Part shown: positions 48,691 to 60,520 of the stretch, piece after piece
Position numbering within the stretch: the stretch's first letter is position 1
How the letters are laid out: each line of letters opens with the position of its first letter
DNA from: Dioscorea cayenensis subsp. rotundata
Taxonomy: Eukaryota > Streptophyta > Magnoliopsida > Dioscoreales > Dioscoreaceae
NCBI RefSeq assembly: GCF_009730915.1
Contig: NC_052475.1
Location: 22,192,285 to 22,256,284, forward strand
Length of the DNA: 64,000 nucleotides
Direction of reading: 5' to 3'
Program-made: the position numbers and the translations under genes
Notes under the pieces: model-generated
Seen by the model: only the letters and a program-made list of their open reading frames with translations
Told to the model about the DNA's origin: nothing
The model's database searches: none

Positions 48691-49180
48691 TATGAGCCTT
48701 CTAAACTTTGTTTGAGAAAAAGCAAGCAGGAGGCATTGAAAAACTATGCATAAAGAAAGTTATGATTGGGCGCCATTTTTTCCACCTTTTGCAAGGGCAA
48801 AAAAGGAATTTCATATCGTGGACCCACTTCAACTTACCGGCGGGGGGTTAAAAGGAATGTAAAATATAACGAGAGTCGTCCAGGGTGTGCAAAAAGTTGG
48901 AGGGTTTTTGGGAAGTTTTTGAAAAATTACTGAGGGTGACATGTAATTTTCCCTAATAATAATAATAATAATAGCTACTATAACAAATCATATTATTTAG
49001 AGTAGATTGATGTTGTGTTTAGCGAGATACTATTTTATGTACGGACGCAACATGCTTATGTGAATGTACTTTGGTTGACCAATATATTTATATTTTTAAA
49101 AATAATTAAAAGAATTTTGTATGTAATTCTATGCATTATATATTTTTAAGAAACATCCTTTTTTATCATCAAATGACTTG

Positions 49181-49465
49181 TGGCATGATAAAATAACCAA
49201 AGTATTTGTTTTTTTTTTTTAGATAAATATGGATAAACTACATATTTAATTGAAAAGAAAAGAAACAACAGTACAAAGATAAAATCCTCTCACTAGAAGT
49301 GAGGGGAACAACATACATAATAAAAAAATACAAAAAAAGCTAAAAATGATAAGAGGTCTAGAAAGGCGGAAGACACCAACAAACATCTCAGGCCTAACTA
49401 AACGAGAGAAGGAGCAACTACTCCTGAGCTTTTTCTTATTTAAATAAAATATATCAATTCTGGAT
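49181..49465 (-). mobile_element. 5'-truncated LINE 3' end, minus orientation
   Basis: The insert is flanked by ATCAAATGACTTG at 49168-49180 and 49466-49478 (13 bp, perfect). On the minus strand it is a C/T/G-rich trailer ending GTAGTTTATCCATATTTATC followed by an A-run (a T-run near 49208 on the plus strand), like the other LINE tails here. About 28 bp lie between the A-run and the left flank repeat, which is unusual for target-primed insertion. Confidence 0.65.
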
Positions 49466-49479
49466 ATCAAATGACTTGC

Positions 49480-50840
49480 TTTTACTTTTTTTATAAAAAA
49501 ATAACTAGTTATAAACTTTCAAACACCACAAAAATCAAATGGAACAAGAGGAAACCATCGATTCAGTTGATGCGAAGATTGTTTAAATATTGTGTTGGTA
49601 ATTTTATATATTAACATCAGATTAAAATCAATAAAAGATTATTTATGTTGATGTTTTTTTTCTGATTTATTGAAGTGGAAAATCATAGACTTAATAAAAG
49701 AGGGGAAAAACAAAACAAAATAGTGTGTCCCGAGAAGATTCTTCGTTTAAAAAAAAAATTTGGTTTCAGAAAAGTCTTTACAAATTAATTGATAAACATA
49801 TTTAGTTTTAAATTAAAACTTTTATAAAAATCAAGCTAATTAAATAAATTAACATTTATTACAGAATAATTATTACTTCATTCTCCTCTCCTTGCTCCTT
49901 GAGAGTAATCACTAATCAGAGGTCAAGAATTGTTATTCTATTCTCCCCGTTATCCGAAAGGCGATAGTTTAAACTTTATTAATGATTTGTCCACAAATTC
50001 TTAAAATCAAAAAGTGTTTAATTTGTTCATGTAGAACAACAAGTCACATTTTTTTTTTTTGTTTGAATAAAACAGCAAGTCACATTCTTCTGCTATCTTT
50101 CCAACATGTGAATTTCTCGTTTACCAAATAATTAATATACATATAATAATATTCTCTATAGATATTAGATAAAGAACATATATAGAATAAAAAAAACATA
50201 GATATAAATCAGAGTTAAATAAGGAGTATAAAACAAAAGGTAATAAACAGGCATGGCCGAAGTAGCAGTTGGAATCTGTGCTGTGGTATGCTGTGGCAGC
50301 ACCAACTCACATCATGCAATGTCATGCAAGCTCAGGATCAATCTGAAGACACAAAAACCAATACAATAAATTTCTTCAACCAGTCCTCTAGCTCCTCATC
50401 CTTCTCCTCTCTAATCCCCCCATTCACCCAAATCAAACTATATTATCTTCACCAAATCCCAACATACATATAACCACTAAAAACTACAAACAAAACCAAG
50501 ATATATATATATGATATATATATCCATTAAAAAAAGAAAAACACAACTACCCAACTGTTAGAACACGGTTGAGTGAAGGCACAGCCAAAGCCAACTCCAA
50601 CTGACACAGACTGACTAGACTTCCCAGCATGCCATTTCCCATCGCTACAGCACCAAGAAAAATACAAGTACAAACAACTCTTTTAACTCCCAATATTTCG
50701 AAACCCACATTCTCATTCATTCATTCATTCATTTCATTAATAACAAAACCCACACAACATCAAAGTTTCAATCTCCATCACAAGCACAAACACAAACACA
50801 TACGCAGCAAAACATCAGAAACATAATAAAGAAAGAAACT
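49480..50840. other. Spacer between LINE tail and NAC gene
   Basis: AT-rich DNA, becoming less so after 50220, where the long 3' untranslated region of the NAC gene probably lies (minus strand). It contains (ATTC)n near 50715. No other gene is supported. Confidence 0.5.
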
Positions 50841-52028
50841 TCAGAAAGACCAAAGACAGTCCAGTTCAGTGCCACCAAGAGACCTTCCAATATCAACCTT
50901 CCTTTCAATCTCCACCCATCCTAATCCACCTTGCTGCTGGTGCTGGTCAGCATTGTCACACACCATTGCAGCTGTGACTTGAGGAGCTAAGAAAAATGGC
51001 AGCTGGATGTTACCTTGTTGCATAGAAGAAGGAATCAGGCTTGCATTTCCATTTCCACGACGATAGATGGCAGGTTGTGGTGGCGGTGGTGGTGCAGGTG
51101 GTGGAGCTTGAAAGGTAGTAGCTGCAAAGGTGGTGGAGAAGCAGGGCACGTTGTTTCTATCACTGCTATCATAAGAGCAGCTCTCCCGGTCAGCTGCTGC
51201 ATTGCCAGTGGCGTACGGTGAGTCAAGAAGTGGTGGCAATGAGGTTGAAGATGGTGAACCAGAGATAGCTATTGCTGATGATGATGAATCTATGTATGAG
51301 AAACCAGTAGCCACACTTATCCTTGCTTTCTTTCCACCACCTATCTTCTGAAACACTCTGGACACCACCCATTCATCCTACGTGCATGGATTTTATGATA
51401 TTCAGTAATAATACATATTCAGAAATAAATAAAGCATGGAAGGAAAACAAAGGAGTACTAGCAGGAGATCATTAAGACAGCTGGTTAAAGTTCAACAGAT
51501 TTGTCTCTAGTTCCTATTTTTCTTGCTAGAATCTTTTCTTGAGCCAAGAGATACTTCAGTAAAGAAGATACATCTCTTTCAACCAAAAGATGTTAGTGAA
51601 TCTACATGCTTCATGATTACAAATTCCAAATAAATGTTAAAGATAAGCTATTCCAAATAAATGTTAAAGATAAGCTGACAAGAAAAATAGAGGAAATTAA
51701 AAAAAAAAAGCAAGTACCTTGGAAGATCTAGAGAGGAAATGGTAAGCAAACTTGCCCTCTAGTCTATACTCATGCATGACCCAGTTACTCTTTTCCCCCT
51801 TGGGAGCTCTCCCTTTGTAAAACACCAGTGTTTTCTTCATCCCCACAAGAGACCCAGTCTTTGTGCTATAAATCTCTCTATCTTTCCCAGTTGCTTTCCA
51901 GTAACCAGCATCAGTTGCTCTGTTAGTCCTCAACCCAGTTGGATACTTCCTGTCTCTCAAGCTAAAGAAGTACCATTCCTTCTCTCCCATCTTCGCTTTC
52001 TCTACAACAACAAAACCCAAACCATGTA

Positions 52029-52066
<38 letters not shown>

Positions 52067-52305
52067 TACACATGCATGACTACAACTTAAAGACTGATAA
52101 GTTTGAGTTTACCTGGAAGTTCCCAAGGCTCACATTTGTTGAGATCAATCTCAGCAATGGCTCTACCAGTAAAACCACTATCAAGAACTTTCTTGAGCAG
52201 ATAGTAAGTGATGAGCTCTTCATCAGTGGGATGAAACCTGAACCCAGGAGGGAGCTGAGCTTCAGCATCACTACCATGAAGACCATGCATTCCATAGAAC
52301 TCCAT
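50841..52305 (-). CDS. NAC transcription factor, NAM/CUC2 type, miR164 target
   Basis: Three exons (52305-52113, 52001-51718, 51377-50841) encode 337 aa with the classic NAC three-exon layout. The NAC DNA-binding domain spans about residues 18-168: subdomain [22 protein letters not shown] with [17 protein letters not shown] with [21 protein letters not shown] with [20 protein letters not shown] and E with [13 protein letters not shown]. The TYYL-KKVLDS start and [10 protein letters not shown] join place it near NAM/CUC2, regulators of organ boundaries and meristem formation, and less near NAC100/ORE1. The C-terminal half is low-complexity with poly-Pro, ends LDCLWSF, and includes VPCFSTT, which the miR164 site encodes. 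The start MEFYGMHG was chosen by family comparison. The frame is open upstream to 52560, giving a possible extension. Confidence 0.95.
51134..51154 (-). promoter_or_regulatory. miR164 target site in the NAC mRNA
   Basis: The plus strand reads TGGAGAAGCAGGGCACGT, identical to the first 18 nt of plant miR164, followed by three positions of which the last two or so differ. The NAC mRNA is minus-sense, so it carries the complementary site. The site is in exon 3 and encodes the VPCFST motif, the same place as in CUC1, CUC2, NAC1 and ORE1. Confidence 0.92.
52029..52063. repeat. (TA)n microsatellite in NAC intron 1
   Basis: About 16 TA units lie 25 bp upstream of the exon 2 acceptor in transcript terms. 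Confidence 0.95.
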
Positions 52306-55300
52306 CAGAGAACAAAAAACAGAAAGAGAAAAAAAAACAACAAAGAAAACACAAGAGATGAGGAGAAGTCTAAGAATGAGGAAATGCAATGGTGTTTTGT
52401 AGTAGAAGTAAGAGAAGCATGGAGGGTTGTTCTGATGCTGTTCCTGCTGCTGTTGCTGCAATGACAGGAAGAGCAGCAGCAGCAGCAGCGTCTTATGATA
52501 TCCATGAGTGAGCTGGGAAGGGAGAGAAAGAGAAGGGTGAGGTGGGGAAGTGGCTGGCAATGCGTGCGTGCGTGAGAAATTGTGCAGGTATTTTCTCTGT
52601 CAGTGAAGAAAGCGAGAGGGAGGGGAACAGAAAGTAGTTTTAAGAAGAGAGAGAGATATAGATGATGAGAGAAAGAGAGAAAGAGAGTAGAGTAGTAGAG
52701 TAGTAGTAGTAGTAGTAGTAGTAGTAGAGAGTAGAGAGAAGGATTTGAGGTGATCTCCCATCAGATAAAGCTGCACAATATCTCAATCTGTCAGAAAAAT
52801 AGTACATTAATAAATAAATCATGCGACAGATTCCATCACATCACTACCCTCTTCTCCACTGCTCATCTCTTTTTTCTTTTATTTATTTATTTATTTTATG
52901 TTTTTTTTTTTTTATTTTTTTATTTTCTCTCGCTGTGGAGTGTGGATGAACTTTCTTGGGGGGTTTACTTTTTGCTACTAGTGTTTGTCGTTTATTCTGG
53001 GGTGGAAATAGTGTGTGTTTTTATTGTGGGAAATATTTGTGTGTGTGTGTGTTTTTTTTTTCTGTGGGAAATGTTTTATTGTGTTTTATTTAGCAGGTTT
53101 TTGGTTAATGGGTTTGGAATTTGGAGATGAAAGATGATTGAAAGATGTTTGTTTCTTATCTGTGTATATATATATACTTATATATATTAATTTTAAATAA
53201 AAAACTAAATTATAACTTTTATTTGTTTTTATGTTTTGCTCATTTTATTTAGCTTTTGGTTAGATAATTTTAAACAATTTTATTTGATAACTAGTTTTGT
53301 TTTAATGAGAGTGATATTTTTCATGTTTCTAATTTGTTTTTTTTATTTATTGATAAATTATGTGTTAGGACGGATACATGAAAGGGTGTGCTTTCTTTTT
53401 ATACGAGATAAAGTTTTAATGTAAATAATTTCATATCAGTGAACCAAACAGCGTATGAAAGAATAATTTTAGATTGAAAATTTTATTTTTTAAAAAATAA
53501 AAACACGATAAAATTTTCCCTATATATCTCTCCATGCTGTCACTAAAATTATTACTCTCTCGATACTAAAGAGAGTAATAAGTTGATTTGAATAATGTGA
53601 CGAGATCCTGGATTTTGAACAGTTACTGAATATTTTTACTTTAAATAAGAGTGGTAATTTCCCCACAACTTACCACAATATCTTTCCTTTCAGATTCACA
53701 ATAACTACTTTGATTAAAGTGGCAAACACCTCATTTTCTGAACCACCAATATCAAATATTTAAATAAATTAAAAAGATTTATCATTAGCTTAATATATAT
53801 TACACATTTATACAAAAAAATAAAAATAAAAATAAATAATAAGCAAACAAGAGACAAATGCATGCAGATTGATGGACAACTGATATGTTGTTATTATTGT
53901 GCATTATTATCTTATGTCAAATTAAGGGTTTATAAATTATGTATTGATGTTGATGGATGGATGGGTGGATGGATAGATGGACGCATGCATGGCAAGGAAA
54001 GAAAGCATATGATGGCAGTGAAAGCAGTGAAAGAGGTTAACTAGTTTTGATGTGAGCCCTTTGATGATATATCAAGTCACTCATCCCTTTCCTTTACAAA
54101 CCCCATCCATCTTATCCATACCATATATTTCCCTTCTTTTGTGTGAAGTCAAGCATGAAGGATCATCCACACATGTAGAATATTTTCCATGTCATGGACT
54201 TTCATATCCTTGATTTATGGTTTTTAATTTTCTCTTTCAGTTTATCTTGTATTTTATTATGCAATTTTTCCCTTTGTAAATTTGTGTAGAATTAATGATG
54301 AAGATGTTTGTAGACACACCAATATCAAAAGTTCATACAAGTTTTTCATCGAGTAATCAATTAGTCTTAAGTAATAGAACTAAAAACAAAAGATAATTTA
54401 TCAACTTCTTAGTACTCATCCTCACTTCATGCATGAACTTCTAATTGAAAAGAATTGTGATATAATGTCAAATGATTACAAGAGATATAAATTATTTAAT
54501 TAAATAAAAGAAAGTAAATTAACAAATGACATCTGAAAATAATTAGTAAAAGAATTATTTACACAAAGTATACAATTAAGAATGAAACTAGAATTTAATC
54601 CTCTCAAAATTAAACATCTTATTTCCAAAATTATTGATTGGATTTAAGATAAAAAAAAAAACTCAATGCTTTGATTTAGGGTGGATACCAAATGTGCAAG
54701 GATAGGATTATTTATTTTTTAGATTTGTGGGTATGTAAAGAACAAAAATATGATTAATTGGTATCAGAAAATTAAACATTGTTTCACATATATATTAATA
54801 CACAATACTTTTCTTTGATTTAAAAAATATTAAACAACTGCAAAAACTAATGAATATTGAGAGTAATTTCTGTAGGAAAATAAAGGGCACAGAAAGCCGG
54901 AAACATGCAAAAGGAAACTATAAAGTACGGCGTTGTGTCATCCACGTCAGCATTGGTTTTTGGGTGGCCGCTATTTACGTATTGTCACATCATAACAAAA
55001 CCCAAAGCTCAAATTATAATACATCTATTTTCATTAGTATTTATTATTAATAAATATTAGTAATGAATATTCAAAAAGTATTATATTTATAATAAAATGA
55101 AATTATATTATTATTATTTTTATATGGGAAGTAGGTTTGCATAAAGATGATGAAATGATTAGGTAAGACCAGCGGCGGTGTTTTATGATCACTTGTCCCA
55201 CTTCACTTGAGATTTTTTGATTTGATTGCTAGGTCTTGTCTTGTCTCTGTGTTTCTGATTTAATTATTATCTCTATTCAACTCAAAACATCCCTTAAATC

Positions 55301-55870
55301 CTGATTCAGAGGATGTTTTAAATATCTTTAATTTGTATATATATATATATATTGAATGTTAAAGTAAATGGTTAAAGTATATTATATTACTTATTAAAAT
55401 TAAAATAAAAACTACCATGATTAATATTGTAAAAATATAACAAACTTTACATTAGATTAACCTTATGTATATATATTAATGAAATTATGATTTATACATA
55501 TTCATAATATTTTGTAATATTAAAAAAATATAATTAAACCTGTTTTTTTATTTTCTTTTTGTAAATTTATGTATTTGTTCCAAAATTGCAGGTGTCTTTT
55601 ATGTTCATTTTCTTTTCACTGATTGTAAAATATAATAAAAAAATCATTATGAAATTTCAAAAAAAAAATTAATATAGAGATTTATATAGGATTTTTACAA
55701 AATTTAAGAAGTTCTTTATTAAAAAAAATTCCATTGATGGAGTTGAATGTTTGGTGATCCATTAAACATGTAAAAAATTATTTATTATGAAAAGGATAAA
55801 TTTTAAGTACCATGTGTTGCAAAGGAGAAAAAAATACAATTGAAAAATCAAGAGATAATGGGAGAGTGTA

Positions 55871-55871
55871 A

Positions 55872-55919
<48 letters not shown>

Positions 55920-55920
55920 T
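55871..55920. repeat. (ATT)n microsatellite
   Basis: About 16 perfect ATT units. Confidence 0.95.
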
Positions 55921-56514
55921 TTGACGAATAGAGACAAGTATCTCTCATTTAACGAATTGTTAAAGAAATAAATATGGATAAAAATACATCAGTTATTGTG
56001 GCAACCCTTAAAAACTTTTCTACTATGCCATCACAGAAAAGTGAAATTACTGTTTCTCTCATAAATGACTTACATTAAAATTCAATAAATAATACTTATA
56101 CCAAATAAACAATACATGAACAATAATATTGCAAGGGAAAAGATTAAAATCTTTTGTTATCTCTCCTTATATCTGTAGATCATACCGTTGTGTTATCCAA
56201 TGGTTCACCTAAAAATGTAACATAAATATATAATTGTAAGAATGAATATCTCATTTAAATAATAAGATATAAATCAAGATGGATCTTTCATCAATATCAA
56301 TTATTAATTGGCATGAAAACTGGTGTTAATTACTTCATCCAAGTCTCTCATCCAATTAAGAACAACTAGGATATATAACTTGGAGAAAAGCCAGCAAAGG
56401 TCATGTAGGATCTTTTTTTATTGGGAGGTAAATATTGAAATAAGAGAAATTGGTAATTCATGTTGCAATTGCACTGCATTGGGACTTTTCCTTACTGGTT
56501 TCATGTATGCATAT

Positions 56515-56760
56515 CATGTTTATATTGCACGTGATTCCTGGTGTGATGTGCCTTATTTTTATATATATACATAATAATTAAGGAGACTTAATTATATATT
56601 ATGAAGTTATACTGGCTGAATGAAATGGTTTCTACATTTCATGTTTATATTGCAAGTGATTCCTGTGTGGTGTGCCTTATATATTAACACACATAATAAG
56701 GAGACTTAATTATTATGAGGTTATGCTGGCAGCTGGTTGAATGAAAGGGTTTCTACATTT
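56515..56760. repeat. 125-bp tandem duplication
   Basis: CATGTTTATATTGCACGTGA at 56515 recurs at 56640 with one change. Both copies continue through TGCCTTAT, GGAGACTTAATTAT and GGTTTCTACATTT with small indels. Confidence 0.9.
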
Positions 56761-57062
56761 AACTTTGTTGTGAATGAGGCATGTTCAAGCTTGTGTATCA
56801 TTTGGTATCTTGGTTTTAAGGAGCACAGTACTGAACACAACCCCCAACATGGGCATATTCAAACTTATAAATTGGGGATCTTAACACACTCTTAGCATTA
56901 GATGAACAAGTAGAGCAAAGGAAAATTAAAGGAGTGAGGAGAGGAAGGCTTGGGATCAACCGAAAAACTACCAGAAGCTTGGTTCATTCCCTCAAGGCTC
57001 AAGCTACTGAAAAAAAAGGAGTGAGTTTAATTGTTTTCATGCTTTCAAGTCATTGGCAGTTT

Positions 57063-58466
57063 TGAAAATATGGATAAACCACTTACTATTATAAAAGAAC
57101 AGTACAACATCCCCGACCCAAGTCGGGCCGACAACAAAGATCAAAGAAACACAAGCAACAAACCATTAGATGTGGTCACAAAAAAAACAACAAGATAGGG
57201 AACACAAAATAACAAAAAGAACAACATCAGAAACAAGATAACAAGAGGATGAACAACATCCTTGGAGACAAACGTCAGTGGTCCCTACTATGCGCTCTGA
57301 CCCTGCACCTCCTCAGCCGCCAATGTCCCCAAAGACTCCTCGGCCTAAGGTCCAAGTAACTCCAAGCTGCGACAGATGCAAGCCATAGAAATAATAGAAT
57401 CATCAAGCTTCGCATGTCCACTATCTAACACTGAAGAGAACCAGAAGAGAACCATACAATCAATTTTCAGAATAATATCATGCACAGGACACACATTGGC
57501 ATTAAAAATGCAATCATTCCTATCAAGCCAAACATTACACACAAGTGCTTTCACCACTAAGTCACACATAATCCTTAAAGGAGGTCGCACAGACGATCTC
57601 CACAAGCCCCAGATATGGAACATAGAATCAGGCTAATCATGGATCCGCAACAACCTAATGAAGTAATCCCATATTGGTCAAACAAATGCACAATGGATGA
57701 ACATGTGATCTATTGTCTCAACCCCACAGTGGCACAGGACACATGTAGATGTGGGAAGCTTGTTGCATTGTCGATTCTCAAGATTCTCCAGAGAGAGAAC
57801 CTTATTTTTCCAAACCAACTAGTTGAACAAATGAACCTTCCTAGGGCAGCAGCTACGACAATAGAATCTTGGAATCGGACAACGCAAGCCCCCGTCCTGG
57901 ATAAAATTATAAAAGGATTTCACCGAGAAAGCCCCATTCCCAGAAAGCTTCCAACGATCAGAATGAAACCCCGAGTTGATCTCCAGAAGAACGCAGTCCC
58001 GAAAAGCTGGCAAGCAAGCAAGTACTCATTTCCAAAAGTAGGAGATACGACTCAAAATCCTAGGGAGCAAATTCCATCTTGATATATTATAATTGAACTG
58101 AATCACATTAGATCCTAACCAACCTTCGTCCGTCATGAACTTCCACCACCACTTTCCAAGCAACACTGGAATGAAGGAGAACAAGTTCAAGATCCCCCAA
58201 CCCCTTTGATCACGAGACCGACATAAGTTTTTCCAACATACCAACCTACAGGTTGGTTGGTCAATGTCCAGACCAGACCACAAGAAATCTCTTCTAATCT
58301 GATCAATCTTCTTAATCACCCAAGCCGGGATCCGGTAAATGGAAAGTCAGTAAGTTGGTAACACCAATAAACTGAGTTAATTAAAGTAAAGCGACCACCT
58401 AAGGAGAGAAAACGTTCTTTCCAAGTCGACAGCCTCTTCCTCACTTTGAGGATAACACTTTCCCAA
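57063..58466 (-). mobile_element. 5'-truncated L1-type LINE (ORF2 C-terminal part)
   Basis: A 1.4-kb insert is flanked by perfect 13-bp repeats TCATTGGCAGTTT at 57050-57062 and 58467-58479. On the minus strand it encodes, in several frames, the region between reverse transcriptase and its C-terminal zinc-binding domain: IRRDFLWSGLDIDQPTCRLV and GWGILNLFSFIPVLLGKWWW near 58.1-58.3 kb, RWKLSGNGAFSVKSFYNFIQ near 57.9 kb, then a C-x2-C-H-type CVLCHCGVETIDHMFIHC near 57.7 kb. The 3' end reads GTGGTTTATCCATATTTTC. Frame changes and a stop show it is dead. The long, unmutated target-site repeats indicate a fairly young insertion. Confidence 0.9.
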
Positions 58467-59155
58467 TCATTGGCAGTTTCTCCTCTTGAATGTAAAGTTC
58501 TTGGTAAATCTTAAGTTTTGTAAAAGCTTGTATTTTATTTTATTTTTATTTTTATCTTTATCATTATAGTACACAAAAGCCAAACCATATTAAATATCTG
58601 TCCTTGATGGATTGTTTGTTACTTCGTGTGCTGTCTTATATCAATTTTCTAATCTATTTTTTTCCTGTTCTTACATTGTTGAAAATTAAATTTATTAATT
58701 GTTGATAAAAATAAAAAAGCTAACGGAGTTTGGCCTAGTGATAGTGATTTAAATCACCTAAATAAATGATTTGGAATTCTAATTTGTCATATAACAATAT
58801 TAAAAGAGAGCTACCCATTTATAAGACTTTCAGTAGTACCTCAGCTTTAACTGGTGTAGAGTTTATGATTTTTAGAAAACTAATTGATTAAAAGATTAAA
58901 AGAAAACAAACATTTGCACCGAGAATTCAAAAAGGATTTGGTCTAGTTTTGTATGAATCATACAGTTTATCAAATGGATATTTCCGGACCAAGTTACAGT
59001 AAAAACTCAGAAAAGTTGATCTTTTTGAGCTTTTATTTCTTTTGGAGCATTTGTAGCCTCATGTAAACAATATTAATGTATGTAATTTAAACATGCATGT
59101 GTTCAAGCTTTGTCATATAATTTTTTTTTAAGCTGTGAACTACACTCCTCTCTTT

Positions 59156-59448
59156 CTAGCTCTCTTTCCTTCCCTTCTTTGTTCTACAAAGGAGTTGCCA
59201 ACCTTCTTCAAACCATAATGCCCCTTGCATGATATGAACCAATTGTCTCAAACATTTTATATGCTGGCCAAAGATAAGCACCTGCATGAAAATCAAAATA
59301 CAAAACAATTGGCAGCAGAAGAATCCATTTGATCAATTCAAGATTTTTAGAATTTTAAAGTTGACTGAGACAAAAACTCATTAGAATCTTAAAATTAACT
59401 GAGACAAATACTCACATGCCATGGATCTGTCTCTTTAATTATCACCAT
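59156..59448 (-). CDS. Doubtful two-exon small ORF, 52 aa, unknown
   Basis: Exon A (59448-59416, starting MVIIKETDPWH) ends at a good donor CAT|GTGAGT. Exon B (59281-59156) starts after CATGCAG and continues VLIFGQHIKCLRQLVHIMQG to a stop after GRKES. The join is in frame and the region is less AT-rich than its surroundings. I recognise no family. It may be a non-coding transcript or chance. Confidence 0.2.
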
Positions 59449-60520
59449 TGTATCCTTTTCGAATGATCAGCATATTGAACATCATATTTATGTTCAGTGT
59501 TCATGAAATGATTTACTTTGAAATGTCTAGCTTCTCACAAGTGAATGACACAGCCTTGCATATATAAAATGGAAAAGTGGCATCAATTATACATATACAT
59601 TAAAAATAATTCAATCCTTAAACAAACAAGAAACACATTAGCAAACAACCACTTAATTTATTGGCAATGAGCCTCTATATAAGATGTTTATATGTTTGGA
59701 GAAGAGACGAATTGGAACCTCATCTCACACGGGACGAAGGCACAAATATATTAAAGTAGTAACTTACCATAATTTTTTCTTGACTTTATAGCCTACTTCT
59801 GAAAACTCACACCTTCTTCACTTTCTTACATTTTTGGGGAAATGAATAGAAGACAATGAGGAAAAGGCTGGAACCTAGAGCTGTTATATATATTGAGAAA
59901 TTCATGATTAACAATAAGATCATTAAAAGAGCATGGGAACACACTTCTCTTGCTCTTAACCTAAACTCTATTTGAAACTTAAACTTTTGAATAAATATGG
60001 AAAACTCCATCAAATCCCAGATAACAACATCATGATAAAAAATGCATGGGAGCACACTTCCTGGCTTTTTACCTAACAGTCTTGAATTTATACTTATAAG
60101 TCTTAACTTTTTTGCTTTTTATAAATAACTTTATGAAATCTCATTTAACAAAAACTACTGGTTTTAATTTTTTTTTTAAATATAGTTTTTTTTTGAGTTT
60201 TTATTTGAACCATGATGAAGTAATGTATTAGTAAAGATATTTAGAGATTATTGGTTCTTAAACCATGAGGGACTTTAAATCCACTAGGTGGTAAATTACC
60301 TAAAGTGTTTTATAAGAAAATAGGTCTCTTTTTATTAGGTGTTTTTTAAGATGTATAAGTATTTAGACTTAAAACTATTAGATTAAAATGTGCTTTTACT
60401 TGGACTAACTCCAGGTAATAATGGGAAATATCGTCTGCTTGATAACTGGCAGTAATCTTGAAATGTATTCTTACCGTTTGATACGCACGATTTCAAGGGA
60501 CAAGACAACTTCTATTGTTA

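Larger units (their letters stand above)
42695..48954. mobile_element. Decayed Mutator-like transposon carrying an Ulp1-protease-like gene
   Basis: A 6.26-kb block of different composition (CpG-rich coding-like patches between AT-rich spacers) is bounded on both sides by the same (AAT)n tract. Its ends are inverted and similar: the left has GCCAAAAAAACCCTACAAC and the reverse complement of the right has CCCAAAAACCCTCCAACTTT. Each end seems to hold two tandem units of about 31 bp. The plus strand carries remains of an Ulp1/C48 cysteine-protease gene with a DUF1985-like upstream part. The minus strand near 47.6-47.8 kb carries a transposase-tail zinc-knuckle-like stretch. MULEs that carry Ulp1 domains are a known plant group (Kaonashi type). 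Several frame breaks show the copy is no longer coding-competent. The 9-bp target duplication expected for MULEs is masked by the AAT repeats. Confidence 0.72.
52600..57049. other. NAC upstream region and repeat-rich spacer
   Basis: 52.6-52.8 kb is the purine-rich NAC leader region with (TAG)n at about 52690-52730. Beyond it the DNA is AT-rich with (TGGA)n near 53950, (TA)n near 55340 and (ATT)n at 55871-55920. A 125-bp tandem duplication at 56515 is listed separately. No gene is supported. Open frames in 52750-53424 are T-rich and lack domains. Confidence 0.5.

Noticed and set aside
49246-49470. 74-codon minus-strand hydrophobic frame
   Set aside because: Explained by the T-rich trailer of the LINE fragment.
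52750-53424. Plus-strand frames of 126 and 62 codons rich in Phe and Leu
   Set aside because: Low-complexity T-rich DNA upstream of the NAC gene, with no domain and no codon structure.
57615-58082. 155-codon plus-strand frame
   Set aside because: It is antisense to the LINE ORF2 remains, whose minus-strand frames show the real zinc-binding-domain text.
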